From Sphingobacterium cellulitidis (GTDB taxonomy: Bacteria > Bacteroidota > Bacteroidia > Sphingobacteriales > Sphingobacteriaceae), in contig NOUX01000001.1 in assembly GCA_002245855.1 (NCBI GenBank), positions 682,001 to 746,000 of the forward strand: a stretch of 64,000 nt of DNA, written 5' to 3'. The notes under the pieces were generated by a model. The model worked only from the letters and a program-made list of their open reading frames with translations, was not told the origin of the DNA and made no database searches. This document shows, in pieces, positions 1 through 7,829 of this stretch; positions within the stretch are counted from its first letter, which is position 1; every line of letters starts with the position of its first letter. A program made the position numbers and the translations under genes.

Positions 1-623
1 TGTAAACTCCATTTTCGAGCAACAGAATCCCAGGTTACTCGCTCAGCCATCAGCTTCTCCATCATCTTGTCTCCATCAAATTTCTCAAGACTGAAGTTGT
101 AACCTACTTTAGATTTGGTGTCGAAAGAACCCATGTACACATAGGTATTGGAATCTACCTGCATGTGAATCGACGAGGAAGTTGTACTTACTTTATTCGG
201 TTTCACATAAACGTTTTCAAAATTCACCTTCACCTTATTGGTAAAGGGGATAATGTAAACGTTGGATAATAAGGTCATTCCAAAAATCAATGCCGCACAA
301 ATCATATATGGCCTCAATAACCTGTTGAAACTCATCCCTCCACTTAAGATCGGTACAATCTCCGTTTGATCGGCCATCTTCGAGGTAAAGAAAATTACAG
401 CAATAAAATTAAATAATGGGGTCAACATGTTGATAAAGAATGGCAAACTCCCCAACGCATAGTATTCAAAAAACACCTGCGTCATGGTTGCACCATACTT
501 GTTGAAATCATCAATTTTCTCGGATATATCGAAAATCACAATCACGACACAGAAAATCGCAACTGTGAATACAAAAGTACTTAAGTACTTTTTCATGATA
601 TATCGATCGATGATCTTAAACAT
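1..623 (-). CDS. LptF/LptG (YjgP/YjgQ) family permease, 3' part outside window
   Basis: The reading frame starts at the ATG at 623 and runs off the window's left edge, leaving about 207 codons. The N-terminus reads MFKIIDRYIMKKYLSTF, followed by a hydrophobic span, which is the usual opening of LptF/LptG permeases. Further hydrophobic spans follow, then a periplasmic-looking region from roughly residue 115. Family knowledge: LptF and LptG form the inner-membrane channel that, with LptB, extracts lipopolysaccharide for transport to the outer membrane. The gene begins 15 nt after the tgt stop on the same strand, so it is probably the second gene of a tgt operon, a pairing I recall from other Bacteroidota. 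LptF and LptG cannot be told apart from this fragment. Confidence 0.85.
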   Translation of the reverse strand, partial: MFKIIDRYIMKKYLSTFVFTVAIFCVVIVIFDISEKIDDFNKYGATMTQVFFEYYALGSLPFFINMLTPLFNFIAVIFFTSKMADQTEIVPILSGGMSFNRLLRPYMICAALIFGMTLLSNVYIIPFTNKVKVNFENVYVKPNKVSTTSSSIHMQVDSNTYVYMGSFDTKSKVGYNFSLEKFDGDKMMEKLMAERVTWDSVARKWSL

Positions 624-637
624 GCTTATCTTAATTA

Positions 638-1768
638 TTATAATCGTTGACCTAATACTGGAACCATCTTGTTTTTCCAATCATAGAAGGTACCATCTAT
701 AATTTTTTCCCTAGCTTGGTTCACTAACCAAAGATAAAAATGTAAATTATGTAATGAAGCGATTTGTGCACCTAAAATTTCTTGAGATCTAATCAAATGT
801 CTCAAGTATGCTTTGCTATGGATTTGATCCACCAACAAATCAGATTCAGCCTCAATAGGACTGAAATCATCCTTCCACTTTTCATTCTTGATGTTGATAA
901 TACCATTTTGGGTGAACAACATCCCGTTTCTCGCATTACGAGTTGGCATTACACAATCGAACATATCGATTCCTAAGGCAATATTCTCCAAAAGATTCAC
1001 TGGAGTTCCCACTCCCATCAGATATCTAGGCTTGTCATGTGGCAAAATATTCGTCACCACTTCGGTCATTGCATACATCTCCTCAGCAGGCTCTCCGACA
1101 GAAAGACCGCCAATGGCATTTCCTTCGCGATTGAAGGATGCAATAGTTTCAGCCGATTTCTCTCTTAAATCCTTGTATACAGAACCTTGAACAATAGGAA
1201 ATAAGGTTTGATCATAACCATATAATGGATCTGTACTATCAAAACGATCACAACAGCGTTTTAACCAACGGTGTGTCATTTCCATGGATCTTCTCGCATA
1301 GCGATAATCACACGGATAGGGAGTACATTCATCAAAGGCCATAATAATATCAGCACCGATAATGCGCTGGGTATCCATTACATTTTCTGGTGTAAACAAA
1401 TGCTTCGAACCATCAATATGGGATCTGAAGGTGACTCCTTCTTCTTTGATTTTACGAACTTCTGTTAGGGAATAAACTTGGTAACCTCCTGAATCTGTCA
1501 GAATAGGACGATCCCAATTAATAAATTTATGTAATCCTCCTGCCTTATTTAAGACATCCAATCCTGGTCTAAGGTATAAATGGTAGGTATTCCCTAAAAT
1601 AATCTGTGCCTGAATATCATTCACCAATTCATGCTGATGAACAGCTTTCACTGTTCCTGCTGTTCCAACTGGCATAAAAATGGGCGTTTGGATTTTCCCG
1701 TGGGCGGTTTCAATCTCCCCAGCCCGTGCTCTTGAAAATTTATCTTGTGCTTGAAGCGTAAAATTCAT
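638..1768 (-). CDS. tgt: Queuine tRNA-ribosyltransferase
   Basis: This TIM-barrel enzyme exchanges guanine 34 for preQ1 in GUN-anticodon tRNAs. The 376 aa match the usual family length. The catalytic Asp lies in TDSGGYQ (Asp92), the substrate segment is ILGNTYHLYLRPG (57-69), and the nucleophile Asp lies in GIDMFDCVMPTRNARNG. The C-terminal zinc site is altered: where most bacterial Tgt proteins carry CxCxxC before AYLRHL, this one reads ESDLLVD, with no cysteines; the HNL histidine is kept. From memory other Bacteroidota Tgt proteins share this loss, so the enzyme is probably active. The first gene of a likely two-gene operon with the LptF/G permease. Confidence 0.96.
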   Translation of the reverse strand: MNFTLQAQDKFSRARAGEIETAHGKIQTPIFMPVGTAGTVKAVHQHELVNDIQAQIILGNTYHLYLRPGLDVLNKAGGLHKFINWDRPILTDSGGYQVYSLTEVRKIKEEGVTFRSHIDGSKHLFTPENVMDTQRIIGADIIMAFDECTPYPCDYRYARRSMEMTHRWLKRCCDRFDSTDPLYGYDQTLFPIVQGSVYKDLREKSAETIASFNREGNAIGGLSVGEPAEEMYAMTEVVTNILPHDKPRYLMGVGTPVNLLENIALGIDMFDCVMPTRNARNGMLFTQNGIINIKNEKWKDDFSPIEAESDLLVDQIHSKAYLRHLIRSQEILGAQIASLHNLHFYLWLVNQAREKIIDGTFYDWKNKMVPVLGQRL

Positions 1769-1787
1769 AGTATTCCTTAATCGACCG

Positions 1788-1795
1788 CAAAAATA
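1788..1795 (-). promoter_or_regulatory. Candidate -7 promoter box of tgt
   Basis: On the minus strand the sequence is TATTTTTG, matching the Bacteroidota -7 consensus TAnnTTTG, and ends 20 nt before the tgt ATG. I see no clear -33 TTTG at the expected distance. Confidence 0.5.
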
Positions 1796-1877
1796 CTATA
1801 AAATTCCTTGCGATTAACATATCAGCCCTTTAATTCGCATTTCTTAACAATTCACAAACTATTTAACCGATAACCTG

Positions 1878-1885
1878 TATCTTTG
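1878..1885 (+). promoter_or_regulatory. Candidate -7 promoter box of the GT2 gene
   Basis: TATCTTTG fits TAnnTTTG and ends 11 nt before the ATG at 1897, implying a leader of only a few bases. A convincing -33 element is not visible. Confidence 0.45.
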
Positions 1886-1896
1886 AACCTAATTTT

Positions 1897-3039
1897 ATGA
1901 ACGCTCAGATCTTTACACAATTGGATATTTCGCTGATTCCCTATGGAATTCTAGGCCTCTTTTTGATCTTTCAGCTGTATTTTATTCTATTTGTTTATGG
2001 AAAGTTAGCTCTCCATAAGGTCAAATCTCATCAAGATACCGCTAATGACAGACCTGTATCCATAATTATCTGCGCTCATAATGAGCAGGAAAACCTTAAA
2101 ACTTACCTTCCTGCTATTTTGGAACAGGATTATTCCAATTTCGAAGTAATTGTTGTCAATGATTGCTCTGGAGATGATACCAAATGGGTATTAAAGGATT
2201 TTACCGAGAAATATGCCCATCTGAAGGTTGTTGAAATTAAAGAGCATATTCAATTAAAGCATAGCAAGAAATTCGCTTTAACAATGGGAATCAAAGGAGC
2301 ACAAAATCCTTACCTCTTGATGACCGATGCGGATTGTCAACCCAATAGCAGTCTGTGGCTTAAGGAAATGGCGGGTTCTTTTCTTGAAAACAAGGAAATT
2401 GTATTAGGGTATTCTCCCTATTTCAAATTCCCAGGTTTCTTAAACCGTCTTATCCGTTTTGAAACAAGCCATACAGCCATGAGCTATTTATCTTATGCTT
2501 TGAAAAAGGATGCTTATATGGGGGTTGGTAGAAATTTAGCTTATCAGAAAGACTTGTTCTTTAAGGCACGGGGCTTTACCGAACATATGCATATCAAATC
2601 TGGTGATGATGACCTTTTTGTCAATGCCAATGCAAATAGACGGAATGTGGAAATCAATATCCATCCAGATGCTTTCGTATATTCAGATCCTAAAAGAACC
2701 TGGAAGTCTTATTACAAACAGAAAGCTAGACATTCAGGCGCATCAACCTTATACAAAGGTAGGCATCAAAGTATGTTGGGAATTCAATTGGTCACTGCAC
2801 TCTTGTTTTACATTGCGATTATTGTTGCAGTGGCAGTCAGCCCAAGCTATTGGTACATCGCATTGGCGGCTTATCTAATCCGATTGATCTGCCAATTCTT
2901 GGTCTTTAACCCTATCTACAAAAAACTAGCAGTCAGCGACCTATTAATTTGGTTGCCGATATTAGATCTATATTATTATTTTTATATCTGTTTTAATGGA
3001 CTCTTTAACCGTTCTAAAAAACAGGTTTCCTGGAAATAA
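1897..3039 (+). CDS. Membrane-anchored family 2 glycosyltransferase
   Basis: This is a 380-aa GT-A fold transferase facing the cytoplasm. A hydrophobic anchor spans about residues 13-37. The GT2 domain starts near residue 53 with VSIIICAHNEQENL, has an EVIVVNDCS segment, a DxD-type metal site in LLMTDADCQP, and a GDDD acidic motif near residue 236 followed by a KQKARHSG segment resembling the QxxRW region of processive enzymes. Two or three hydrophobic spans close the protein (about 300-370). It probably elongates or decorates a surface glycan or lipid; the substrate cannot be read from the sequence. It stands upstream of rsmG on the same strand with a 21-nt gap. Confidence 0.85.
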   Translation: MNAQIFTQLDISLIPYGILGLFLIFQLYFILFVYGKLALHKVKSHQDTANDRPVSIIICAHNEQENLKTYLPAILEQDYSNFEVIVVNDCSGDDTKWVLKDFTEKYAHLKVVEIKEHIQLKHSKKFALTMGIKGAQNPYLLMTDADCQPNSSLWLKEMAGSFLENKEIVLGYSPYFKFPGFLNRLIRFETSHTAMSYLSYALKKDAYMGVGRNLAYQKDLFFKARGFTEHMHIKSGDDDLFVNANANRRNVEINIHPDAFVYSDPKRTWKSYYKQKARHSGASTLYKGRHQSMLGIQLVTALLFYIAIIVAVAVSPSYWYIALAAYLIRLICQFLVFNPIYKKLAVSDLLIWLPILDLYYYFYICFNGLFNRSKKQVSWK

Positions 3040-3060
3040 AAACCCTTAATTTATTACATC

Positions 3061-3696
3061 GTGAATCCTACAGTCGACATTATCTATAATTACTTCCCAA
3101 AACTTACTGAAACGCAAAAAGAACAATTTGCCAAATTGGAAGAACTATATCCCTTATGGAATGACCAAATCAATGTTATTTCCAGAAAAGATATTGAAAG
3201 CCTTTACCTGAAGCATGTTTTGCACTCCTTGGCAATTGGTAAATTCGTAGGAGAATTTGCTCCAAAAACACGCATCCTGGATGTAGGTACAGGTGGTGGG
3301 TTCCCAGGAATTCCTTTAGCGATTCTATTTCCGGAGGTTCAGTTCCATTTGGTAGATTCTATTGGAAAGAAAATTAAGGTCGTGCGAGAAGTAGCAGAGG
3401 GATTAGGCTTGAAAAATGTCGAAGCCGACCATATTCGTGCTGAGCAATTGGATTATAAATATGATTTCGTGGTATCAAGAGCTGTTACTCGCCTGGGCGA
3501 TTTTATTCCTTGGGTAAGAAACAAAATCGAAAAACAAGATAAAAACAGTATTCCTAATGGAATCCTTTATCTAAAGGGCGGTGATTTAAAAGAAGAGATC
3601 AAAGAAGCTAGAGTAAAGGCCGAATTACACCCGATCCCCCATTATTTCAAAGAAGATTTCTTTGAAACAAAATACGTTATGTACATACCAATGTAG
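3061..3696 (+). CDS. rsmG: 16S rRNA (guanine527-N7)-methyltransferase
   Basis: RsmG (GidB) methylates G527 of 16S rRNA using S-adenosylmethionine. The 211 aa are typical. The SAM-binding loop is RILDVGTGGGFPGIPLA (71-87), the following acidic strand is FHLVDSIGKKI, and VVSRAV is the later conserved block. The start is GTG at 3061; no in-frame ATG gives a better N-terminus, and the PTVDIIYNYFPKLT opening agrees with the family as I remember it. The gene sits at the left border of the AT-rich insert. Confidence 0.95.
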   Translation: MNPTVDIIYNYFPKLTETQKEQFAKLEELYPLWNDQINVISRKDIESLYLKHVLHSLAIGKFVGEFAPKTRILDVGTGGGFPGIPLAILFPEVQFHLVDSIGKKIKVVREVAEGLGLKNVEADHIRAEQLDYKYDFVVSRAVTRLGDFIPWVRNKIEKQDKNSIPNGILYLKGGDLKEEIKEARVKAELHPIPHYFKEDFFETKYVMYIPM

Positions 3697-3701
3697 TAAA
3701 G

Positions 3702-3720
3702 GGGCGTAGTGCATACGCCC
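3702..3720 (+). terminator. Palindrome after rsmG, possible terminator or dispersed REP-like repeat
   Basis: GGGCGTA, a 5-nt loop, then TACGCCC lies 5 nt after the rsmG stop. It has no proper T-run, so it is a weak terminator. The string resembles a short palindrome (GGGCGTATTGCATACGCCC) that I remember as a frequent intergenic repeat in several bacterial genomes. Confidence 0.5.
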
Positions 3721-4354
3721 TTAAACTTACCTAATTAAATAGACTCTTTGCCATGCTCAGATAACACCCAACCTTAGGTTGGATAAATGGATTCATAATT
3801 AAACATGAAAACCATAGATAGTTTGGTATAAGGGATAATTCTGATCTACACCGAAGAATCTATTTTTATAACCTACTGGTTTAATGATATTCCAAATCGG
3901 AGATGAAAAATTTTTTAGAGGAAGATTTTGAAGAATTCTAAAATGAGTAAGGTCTATTGAAAATCACATTTTACCAAAATAAAAAGGTTTTGTAAAAAAA
4001 ATTGAAGCCTGGAATTTATCCGCAACATATTATTTTTAAAAAGAAAAGGAAAGCATTTCCGGAAAATTGAAAAGATAGAAATGAAACAAACTGGCAATCT
4101 AAGTATTGTCCGAAAAGAAATAAAGACCTATTCAAAATAAACTTTTTAATAAATAAATTAAAATTCCTTTTATTTTTCGGTTAATGAGATTTTTTGTTAA
4201 AAAAGTGTTAAAACCCTTGAAAAAGAAATAAAAATATATAGTTTATAGTCTAAAATCTCATTTTACTTGCTAACTTGCAATCATTAGCAAAGCCACGATA
4301 AGAGAACTGTATTAAACACTTTGGAAAAACTAATAGGTTCAAATAGAAATTTAT
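3721..4354. other. AT-rich intergenic stretch without a recognisable gene
   Basis: About 630 nt with stops in every frame. It holds a small palindrome CCAACC-TTA-GGTTGG (3768-3782) and an inverted repeat TTGCTAA-N10-TTAGCAA (4267-4290). The stretch between about 3900 and 4250 is very rich in A and T. Short readable fragments do not resemble any protein I know. It may be decayed DNA brought in with the three-gene cassette. Confidence 0.6.
4267..4290. promoter_or_regulatory. Inverted repeat, possible operator of the three-gene cassette
   Basis: TTGCTAA and TTAGCAA are perfect 7-bp arms separated by 10 nt, centred about 75 nt upstream of the first cassette gene. The size and symmetry suit a dimeric DNA-binding protein. 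No repressor is encoded next to it. Confidence 0.35.
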
Positions 4355-4996
4355 ATGTCATCATTACGTATTCCAGAACATTTGCGTCAAGGGTTTGAGA
4401 ATCTTGTCACTATGGATTCTTTACTTTTTGATAAGATAATTGATTATATCAAGTCTTTTAAAGAATTTAATAATTTAGAATCTGCTCGGGATTCAACTAA
4501 ACGTTTTATTCTCGAAATCGGAATAGATGAATCTGTTAATGATGTCATTTATTCACTATCTTCATTAAAAGCAAGGTATCCCACTAAAAATATGGCAGAA
4601 GATTTGTTGGAATCTTTCAAATCATTTGCCGGATCAGACCCTGTAGATGAAAAGTTATTTAAAACTAGAATAAACACATTATCATTTAATTCGAGTACAC
4701 TAAACACCTATTTGAAAAAAAATGTTTTAGGGTCTAGTTTTGAAAAGACATTAGTTTATAGTGAGGTAATTACTGATATTAGATTTATTTTTAATTCTGA
4801 TATTTTAGATAAATCGAGATCTGCTATTATTACACACAACTTAAAATTAGAAATTATAGATTCCATGGAAAATAAAGATATTTATATATCTATGGATATT
4901 GATAGTTTAAAGGAATTAAACGCTACAATAGAAAGAGCGATACAAAAGGAAGAAATTATTAAAAGTGATTATTCACCAATGATAAACTTTTCATAG
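4355..4996 (+). CDS. Cassette protein A, conserved family of unknown function
   Basis: This 213-aa soluble protein has no signal peptide or membrane span. The N-terminal half is helical and charged. The C-terminal half carries VITDIRFIF (138-146), HNLKL (161-165), a DID triplet (181-183) and IERAIQKEE (192-200). From memory these match a widespread uncharacterised family whose C-terminus reads roughly RILTDIRPVF, HTLKL, LD..DL..L, ERA..K; I know no function for it. It starts a tight run of three genes: gene B begins 3 nt after its stop. Codon use is strongly A/T biased compared with rsmG and dprA, suggesting transfer. Function unknown. Confidence 0.75.
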   Translation: MSSLRIPEHLRQGFENLVTMDSLLFDKIIDYIKSFKEFNNLESARDSTKRFILEIGIDESVNDVIYSLSSLKARYPTKNMAEDLLESFKSFAGSDPVDEKLFKTRINTLSFNSSTLNTYLKKNVLGSSFEKTLVYSEVITDIRFIFNSDILDKSRSAIITHNLKLEIIDSMENKDIYISMDIDSLKELNATIERAIQKEEIIKSDYSPMINFS

Positions 4997-4999
4997 ATA

Positions 5000-5599
5000 A
5001 TGAATAAAAAAGATTTAATTAGAAATTTTACTGATGAAGGTTCTCGTATAACCTTCGAACGATTAAACGCTAGATACGTAAAACATTCACTTGTTGATGA
5101 AATAAGATATTCTAACGAAAATCCTTCTATTGGTTTTAATTATTCTAAAAAGAATTTAAAGGGTATAGATATTGAAATTTTAGGTGAAAAATTTACACTT
5201 CCTGAAAGCTTGGCTCATATTTTAGAAGAATTAGAGTATTCGAAAGGGATATCCTATAGTTTCACTAATAATTGGGATGATGAAGGAGCAAAATCAGTAC
5301 CAACTAGGGTATACTCAACAGCTGTAAGATTTTTAGTAGTTTATTCAAAAACATTGGATAAACAAGGAATAATAATTGATGCCCCAGAGATAAATCCAAC
5401 TCCAAATGGAGCTATTGATTTATCTTGGAGAACAGAGGATGCCCGTCTTCTGATAAAATTCAAGGAGGTTGAAGAAAATAAAATTGGAGCAAAATTTTAT
5501 GGCGACCATTATGTAGATGGAACAGATAAATCTGGTTCAGTCGAGATAGATTCATTTGATAGTTCTTTACTAGAATGGATGAAAATATTGAAAAAGTAG
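5000..5599 (+). CDS. Cassette protein B, NWDxxGA family, function unknown
   Basis: This is a 199-aa soluble protein. The clearest marks are NWDDEGA (91-97) and, 36 residues later, PTPNGAIDLSW (133-143). I recall the pairing NWDg.GA then sPtpdGgi.leW from a broad family of hypothetical proteins in cyanobacteria, actinobacteria and proteobacteria. After the second motif the sequence becomes beta-like (RLLIKFKEVEENKIGAKFY), as if it formed a sheet-rich domain. It follows gene A by 3 nt and overlaps gene C by 25 nt, so the three are almost surely one transcript and probably one system. No catalytic motif is evident. Confidence 0.75.
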   Translation: MNKKDLIRNFTDEGSRITFERLNARYVKHSLVDEIRYSNENPSIGFNYSKKNLKGIDIEILGEKFTLPESLAHILEELEYSKGISYSFTNNWDDEGAKSVPTRVYSTAVRFLVVYSKTLDKQGIIIDAPEINPTPNGAIDLSWRTEDARLLIKFKEVEENKIGAKFYGDHYVDGTDKSGSVEIDSFDSSLLEWMKILKK

Positions 5600-6162
5600 A
5601 AGCTTCCAAATTATCGGACAAAGTTGGTTTAGATGATACTTCATATCTATTTAGATTAGCTCCTTCCAAATTGGTAGATAGACAAGATTCTTTATCTGGG
5701 AAAAGACGAATACCTAATGAATCTGTCTTTGAATTACGAGAAGGAGAAGAGGGTCTTTCCATGAATTGGGATAAGTACATTTGTGAAAAAAAATCCTTAA
5801 TTCTAAGAGGACTAACCTATAAAAAAAACTCAACTGATTTTATTGATCCATCCTCATGTTTAGTTTTCAAATTACCAACAAGTATGATAAAGGATTATGC
5901 AAACATCAAATATTCCCCAATATTTATAGGTAACCCATCCCCAATAGGTTTTCCTAATAACAAATCACATTGTGATGTTATCCCTTCAAATGAAGGGATG
6001 GCACTTAAGTTAATGATGGATCTTGTTGATTACTGCAAAAACGAACATGAAAAGGCCTTCTGTGACACAAACTATAAATCTTTAAGACCAATACTGGAAG
6101 AATACCGGGCTCAAGGAAACAACACCCCATTTCATACGGATTGGGAATTTGCAGAAGAATAA
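5575..6162 (+). CDS. Cassette protein C, LFR/RIPxESxF family, function unknown
   Basis: The 195-aa product carries SYLFRLAP (23-30), RRIPNESVFELREG (44-57) and LSMNWDKY (61-68). This order resembles a small uncharacterised family that I remember as LyRripp, RpSSaaF, lSvd, often encoded beside a protein-B homologue. The C-terminal part holds conserved-looking NPSPIGFPNNKSHCDVIP (about 124-141). Two later histidine/cysteine residues are present but no known active site. The start at 5575 lies inside gene B and gives a 25-nt overlap, implying coupled translation. The function is unknown; a part in defence or stress is only a guess from its accessory setting. Confidence 0.72.
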   Translation: MDENIEKVEASKLSDKVGLDDTSYLFRLAPSKLVDRQDSLSGKRRIPNESVFELREGEEGLSMNWDKYICEKKSLILRGLTYKKNSTDFIDPSSCLVFKLPTSMIKDYANIKYSPIFIGNPSPIGFPNNKSHCDVIPSNEGMALKLMMDLVDYCKNEHEKAFCDTNYKSLRPILEEYRAQGNNTPFHTDWEFAEE

Positions 6163-6394
6163 AACACTTTTATTATCCCTTCTATCTCCAGTGAATATTT
6201 TTACGCATTATTCAGCAATAACTTTGTGAAATAATGGCGTTAAGGGTAATGAACATCTGTAACTTTTGCATTAATTGTACCAATATTAAACCTAAATAGC
6301 CCTATTATTTACGATTAATCGCAAATAATAATCACCTCCTGAATTTGCGTTCTATTTTTTTGGTTTTTATTCTAAATATTGTCAAAATAGATTT
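6163..6394. other. Non-coding stretch at right border of the insert
   Basis: The 232 nt between cassette gene C and the next gene hold no ORF of note. The main element is the long palindrome at 6303-6330. A T-run at 6353-6361 is too far away to make that palindrome a textbook terminator. Confidence 0.6.
6303..6330. repeat. 28-bp near-perfect palindrome
   Basis: The outer arms are TATTATTT and AAATAATA, the core is the perfect palindrome CGATTAATCG, and the only unpaired position is an A opposite C between arm and core. It has no adjoining T-run. It could be an operator, a replication or recombination site, or an mRNA 3' hairpin of the cassette transcript. Confidence 0.6.
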
Positions 6395-6625
6395 CTACTT
6401 TAACACTCTTTGAATTTCAGATCCTATCAGATTAATTTCCTCGTCCATTCCAAACAAGGGCAAACCGGTTTCAGGGTTCAATTTTAACCATGATGTTTCG
6501 GTGTCTTTAATGATCTGAACATATTCTTTCCCATCTTTAAAAACAGTGTAGGTATCCTTTTCATCAGGAAAAACTGAATAAGTTATATCGCCAACTTCTA
6601 TATCAAAAGGTTCTTGCAATTCCAT
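6395..6625 (-). CDS. Small conserved hypothetical protein
   Basis: This is a 76-aa acidic cytoplasmic protein starting MELQEPFDIEVGDITYSVFP. It alternates beta-like segments (TYSVFPDEKDTYTVFKDGK) and ends in a helix (EINLIGSEIQRVLK). I recall similar short proteins in Sphingobacteriaceae but no function. It is divergent from dprA and has its own TAnnTTTG box 17 nt upstream. Confidence 0.65.
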   Translation of the reverse strand: MELQEPFDIEVGDITYSVFPDEKDTYTVFKDGKEYVQIIKDTETSWLKLNPETGLPLFGMDEEINLIGSEIQRVLK

Positions 6626-6641
6626 GGTATTTCTTTTTTTA

Positions 6642-6649
6642 CAAAGGTA
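6642..6649 (-). promoter_or_regulatory. Candidate -7 box of the 76-aa gene
   Basis: Reading the minus strand gives TACCTTTG, a TAnnTTTG match, ending 17 nt before the ATG at 6625. Confidence 0.45.
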
Positions 6650-6717
6650 ATCAATTAAACTTTATTGATTTTGCATAAGGAATTCGATTGATTATCTTTA
6701 GTCCTAAGCTAACCAGA

Positions 6718-7815
6718 ATGAATGCAATAGAAAAAATTGCCTTAACCAAGATTAAAGGTATAGGTCCTAAAACAAGTCGATTGTTATTGGCTTATTGTGG
6801 GAGCTTGGAAGAAATATTCAGATGTCCAAAGAAGGAATTAGCCTTGATTCCTGGTATTCATAAAAATTCTATTAATCAATTAATCTCTAAGTCCTATTTA
6901 AAAGAAGCAGAAGCAGAATATCAATTTATTATCGAGAATCAGATTGAAGTATTATGGTTCGAAGATGTAGATTATCCCTCTCGATTAAAGCACTGTGAAG
7001 ATGCTCCCCTAATTATTTATAAAAAGGGTTCATGTCAATTAAATAAGCAAAAAACCGTAAGTATTGTCGGAACTCGAAATGCGACCTCCTATGGTCGTAG
7101 ACTAACCGAAGAATTGATTCATGATTTAAAGGAGTTGGACATCCTGGTGGTTAGTGGTCTTGCTTATGGCATTGATATTATTGCCCATAAAACTGCCCTT
7201 GATGAAGGATTGGAAACCGCAGCTGTGTTAGCCCATGGTTTGGATCGAGTATATCCATTCGATCATCGGGAGATTGCTGAAAAAATCAGCTCTCAGGGAT
7301 GTTTGATTAGTGAATATCCTTCCGGAACTATTGCTGAAAAACCACATTTCCCAATGCGCAATCGCATTGTTGCTGGTCTTGCGGATGTAACGATCGTGGT
7401 GGAAGCGGCAACAAAAGGTGGTGCTTTAATTACGGCTGATATCGCCAATAGCTATAACCGAGATGTATGCGCATTTCCAGGCTCGGTGGACCTGTTTTAT
7501 TCCGCTGGATGCAATGAGTTGATCCGAAATCATAAAGCCCACTTGATACGCAATGCCAAGGACCTCAAGCAGCTGATGCAATGGGATGATCAATCGAATG
7601 GGAATAATCACAACCCACAAATTCCATTAATTTTTGAATTGTCCATGGAAGAACAAAGAGTTTTTGATTATCTTAAAGACTGCAAAGAGTCTGCAATTGA
7701 TGAAATTGCAGCTTATTGTGATTTGCCACAAAGTAAACTAGCTATGATTTTACTGGAAATGGAAATGAATGGAATCATTCAGGCATTACCGGGAAAAATA
7801 TATAAACTACCTTAA
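6718..7815 (+). CDS. dprA: DNA-processing protein DprA
   Basis: DprA (Smf) binds incoming single-stranded DNA and loads RecA during natural transformation. An N-terminal helix-hairpin-helix segment (KIKGIGPKTSRLLL) is followed by the Rossmann-like DprA domain with SIVGTRNATSYGRRL, VVSGLAYGIDIIAHKTAL and FPMRNRIVAGLADVTIVVEA, and a C-terminal winged helix (SAIDEIAAYCDLPQSKLAMIL). I use ATG 6718 (365 aa) rather than the TTG at 6688: a near-consensus -7 box (TATCTTTA, 6693-6700) falls inside the longer form, and MNAIEKIALTKIKGIG is the natural opening. It is divergent from the 76-aa gene and followed by a transporter after 14 nt. Confidence 0.95.
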   Translation: MNAIEKIALTKIKGIGPKTSRLLLAYCGSLEEIFRCPKKELALIPGIHKNSINQLISKSYLKEAEAEYQFIIENQIEVLWFEDVDYPSRLKHCEDAPLIIYKKGSCQLNKQKTVSIVGTRNATSYGRRLTEELIHDLKELDILVVSGLAYGIDIIAHKTALDEGLETAAVLAHGLDRVYPFDHREIAEKISSQGCLISEYPSGTIAEKPHFPMRNRIVAGLADVTIVVEAATKGGALITADIANSYNRDVCAFPGSVDLFYSAGCNELIRNHKAHLIRNAKDLKQLMQWDDQSNGNNHNPQIPLIFELSMEEQRVFDYLKDCKESAIDEIAAYCDLPQSKLAMILLEMEMNGIIQALPGKIYKLP

Positions 7816-7829
7816 ACCTAAACACTTAT

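Noticed and set aside
3721..4354. Degenerate transposase or RAYT gene at the insert border
   Set aside because: The small palindromes hint at REP sequences, but no translated fragment matches a transposase.
5460..5780. Antisense frame of 106 aa inside cassette genes B and C
   Set aside because: Shadow of two overlapping forward genes; no family resemblance or start signal.
6688..6717. Upstream TTG start for DprA
   Set aside because: It would place a near-consensus -7 box inside the coding region and adds ten residues not typical of DprA.
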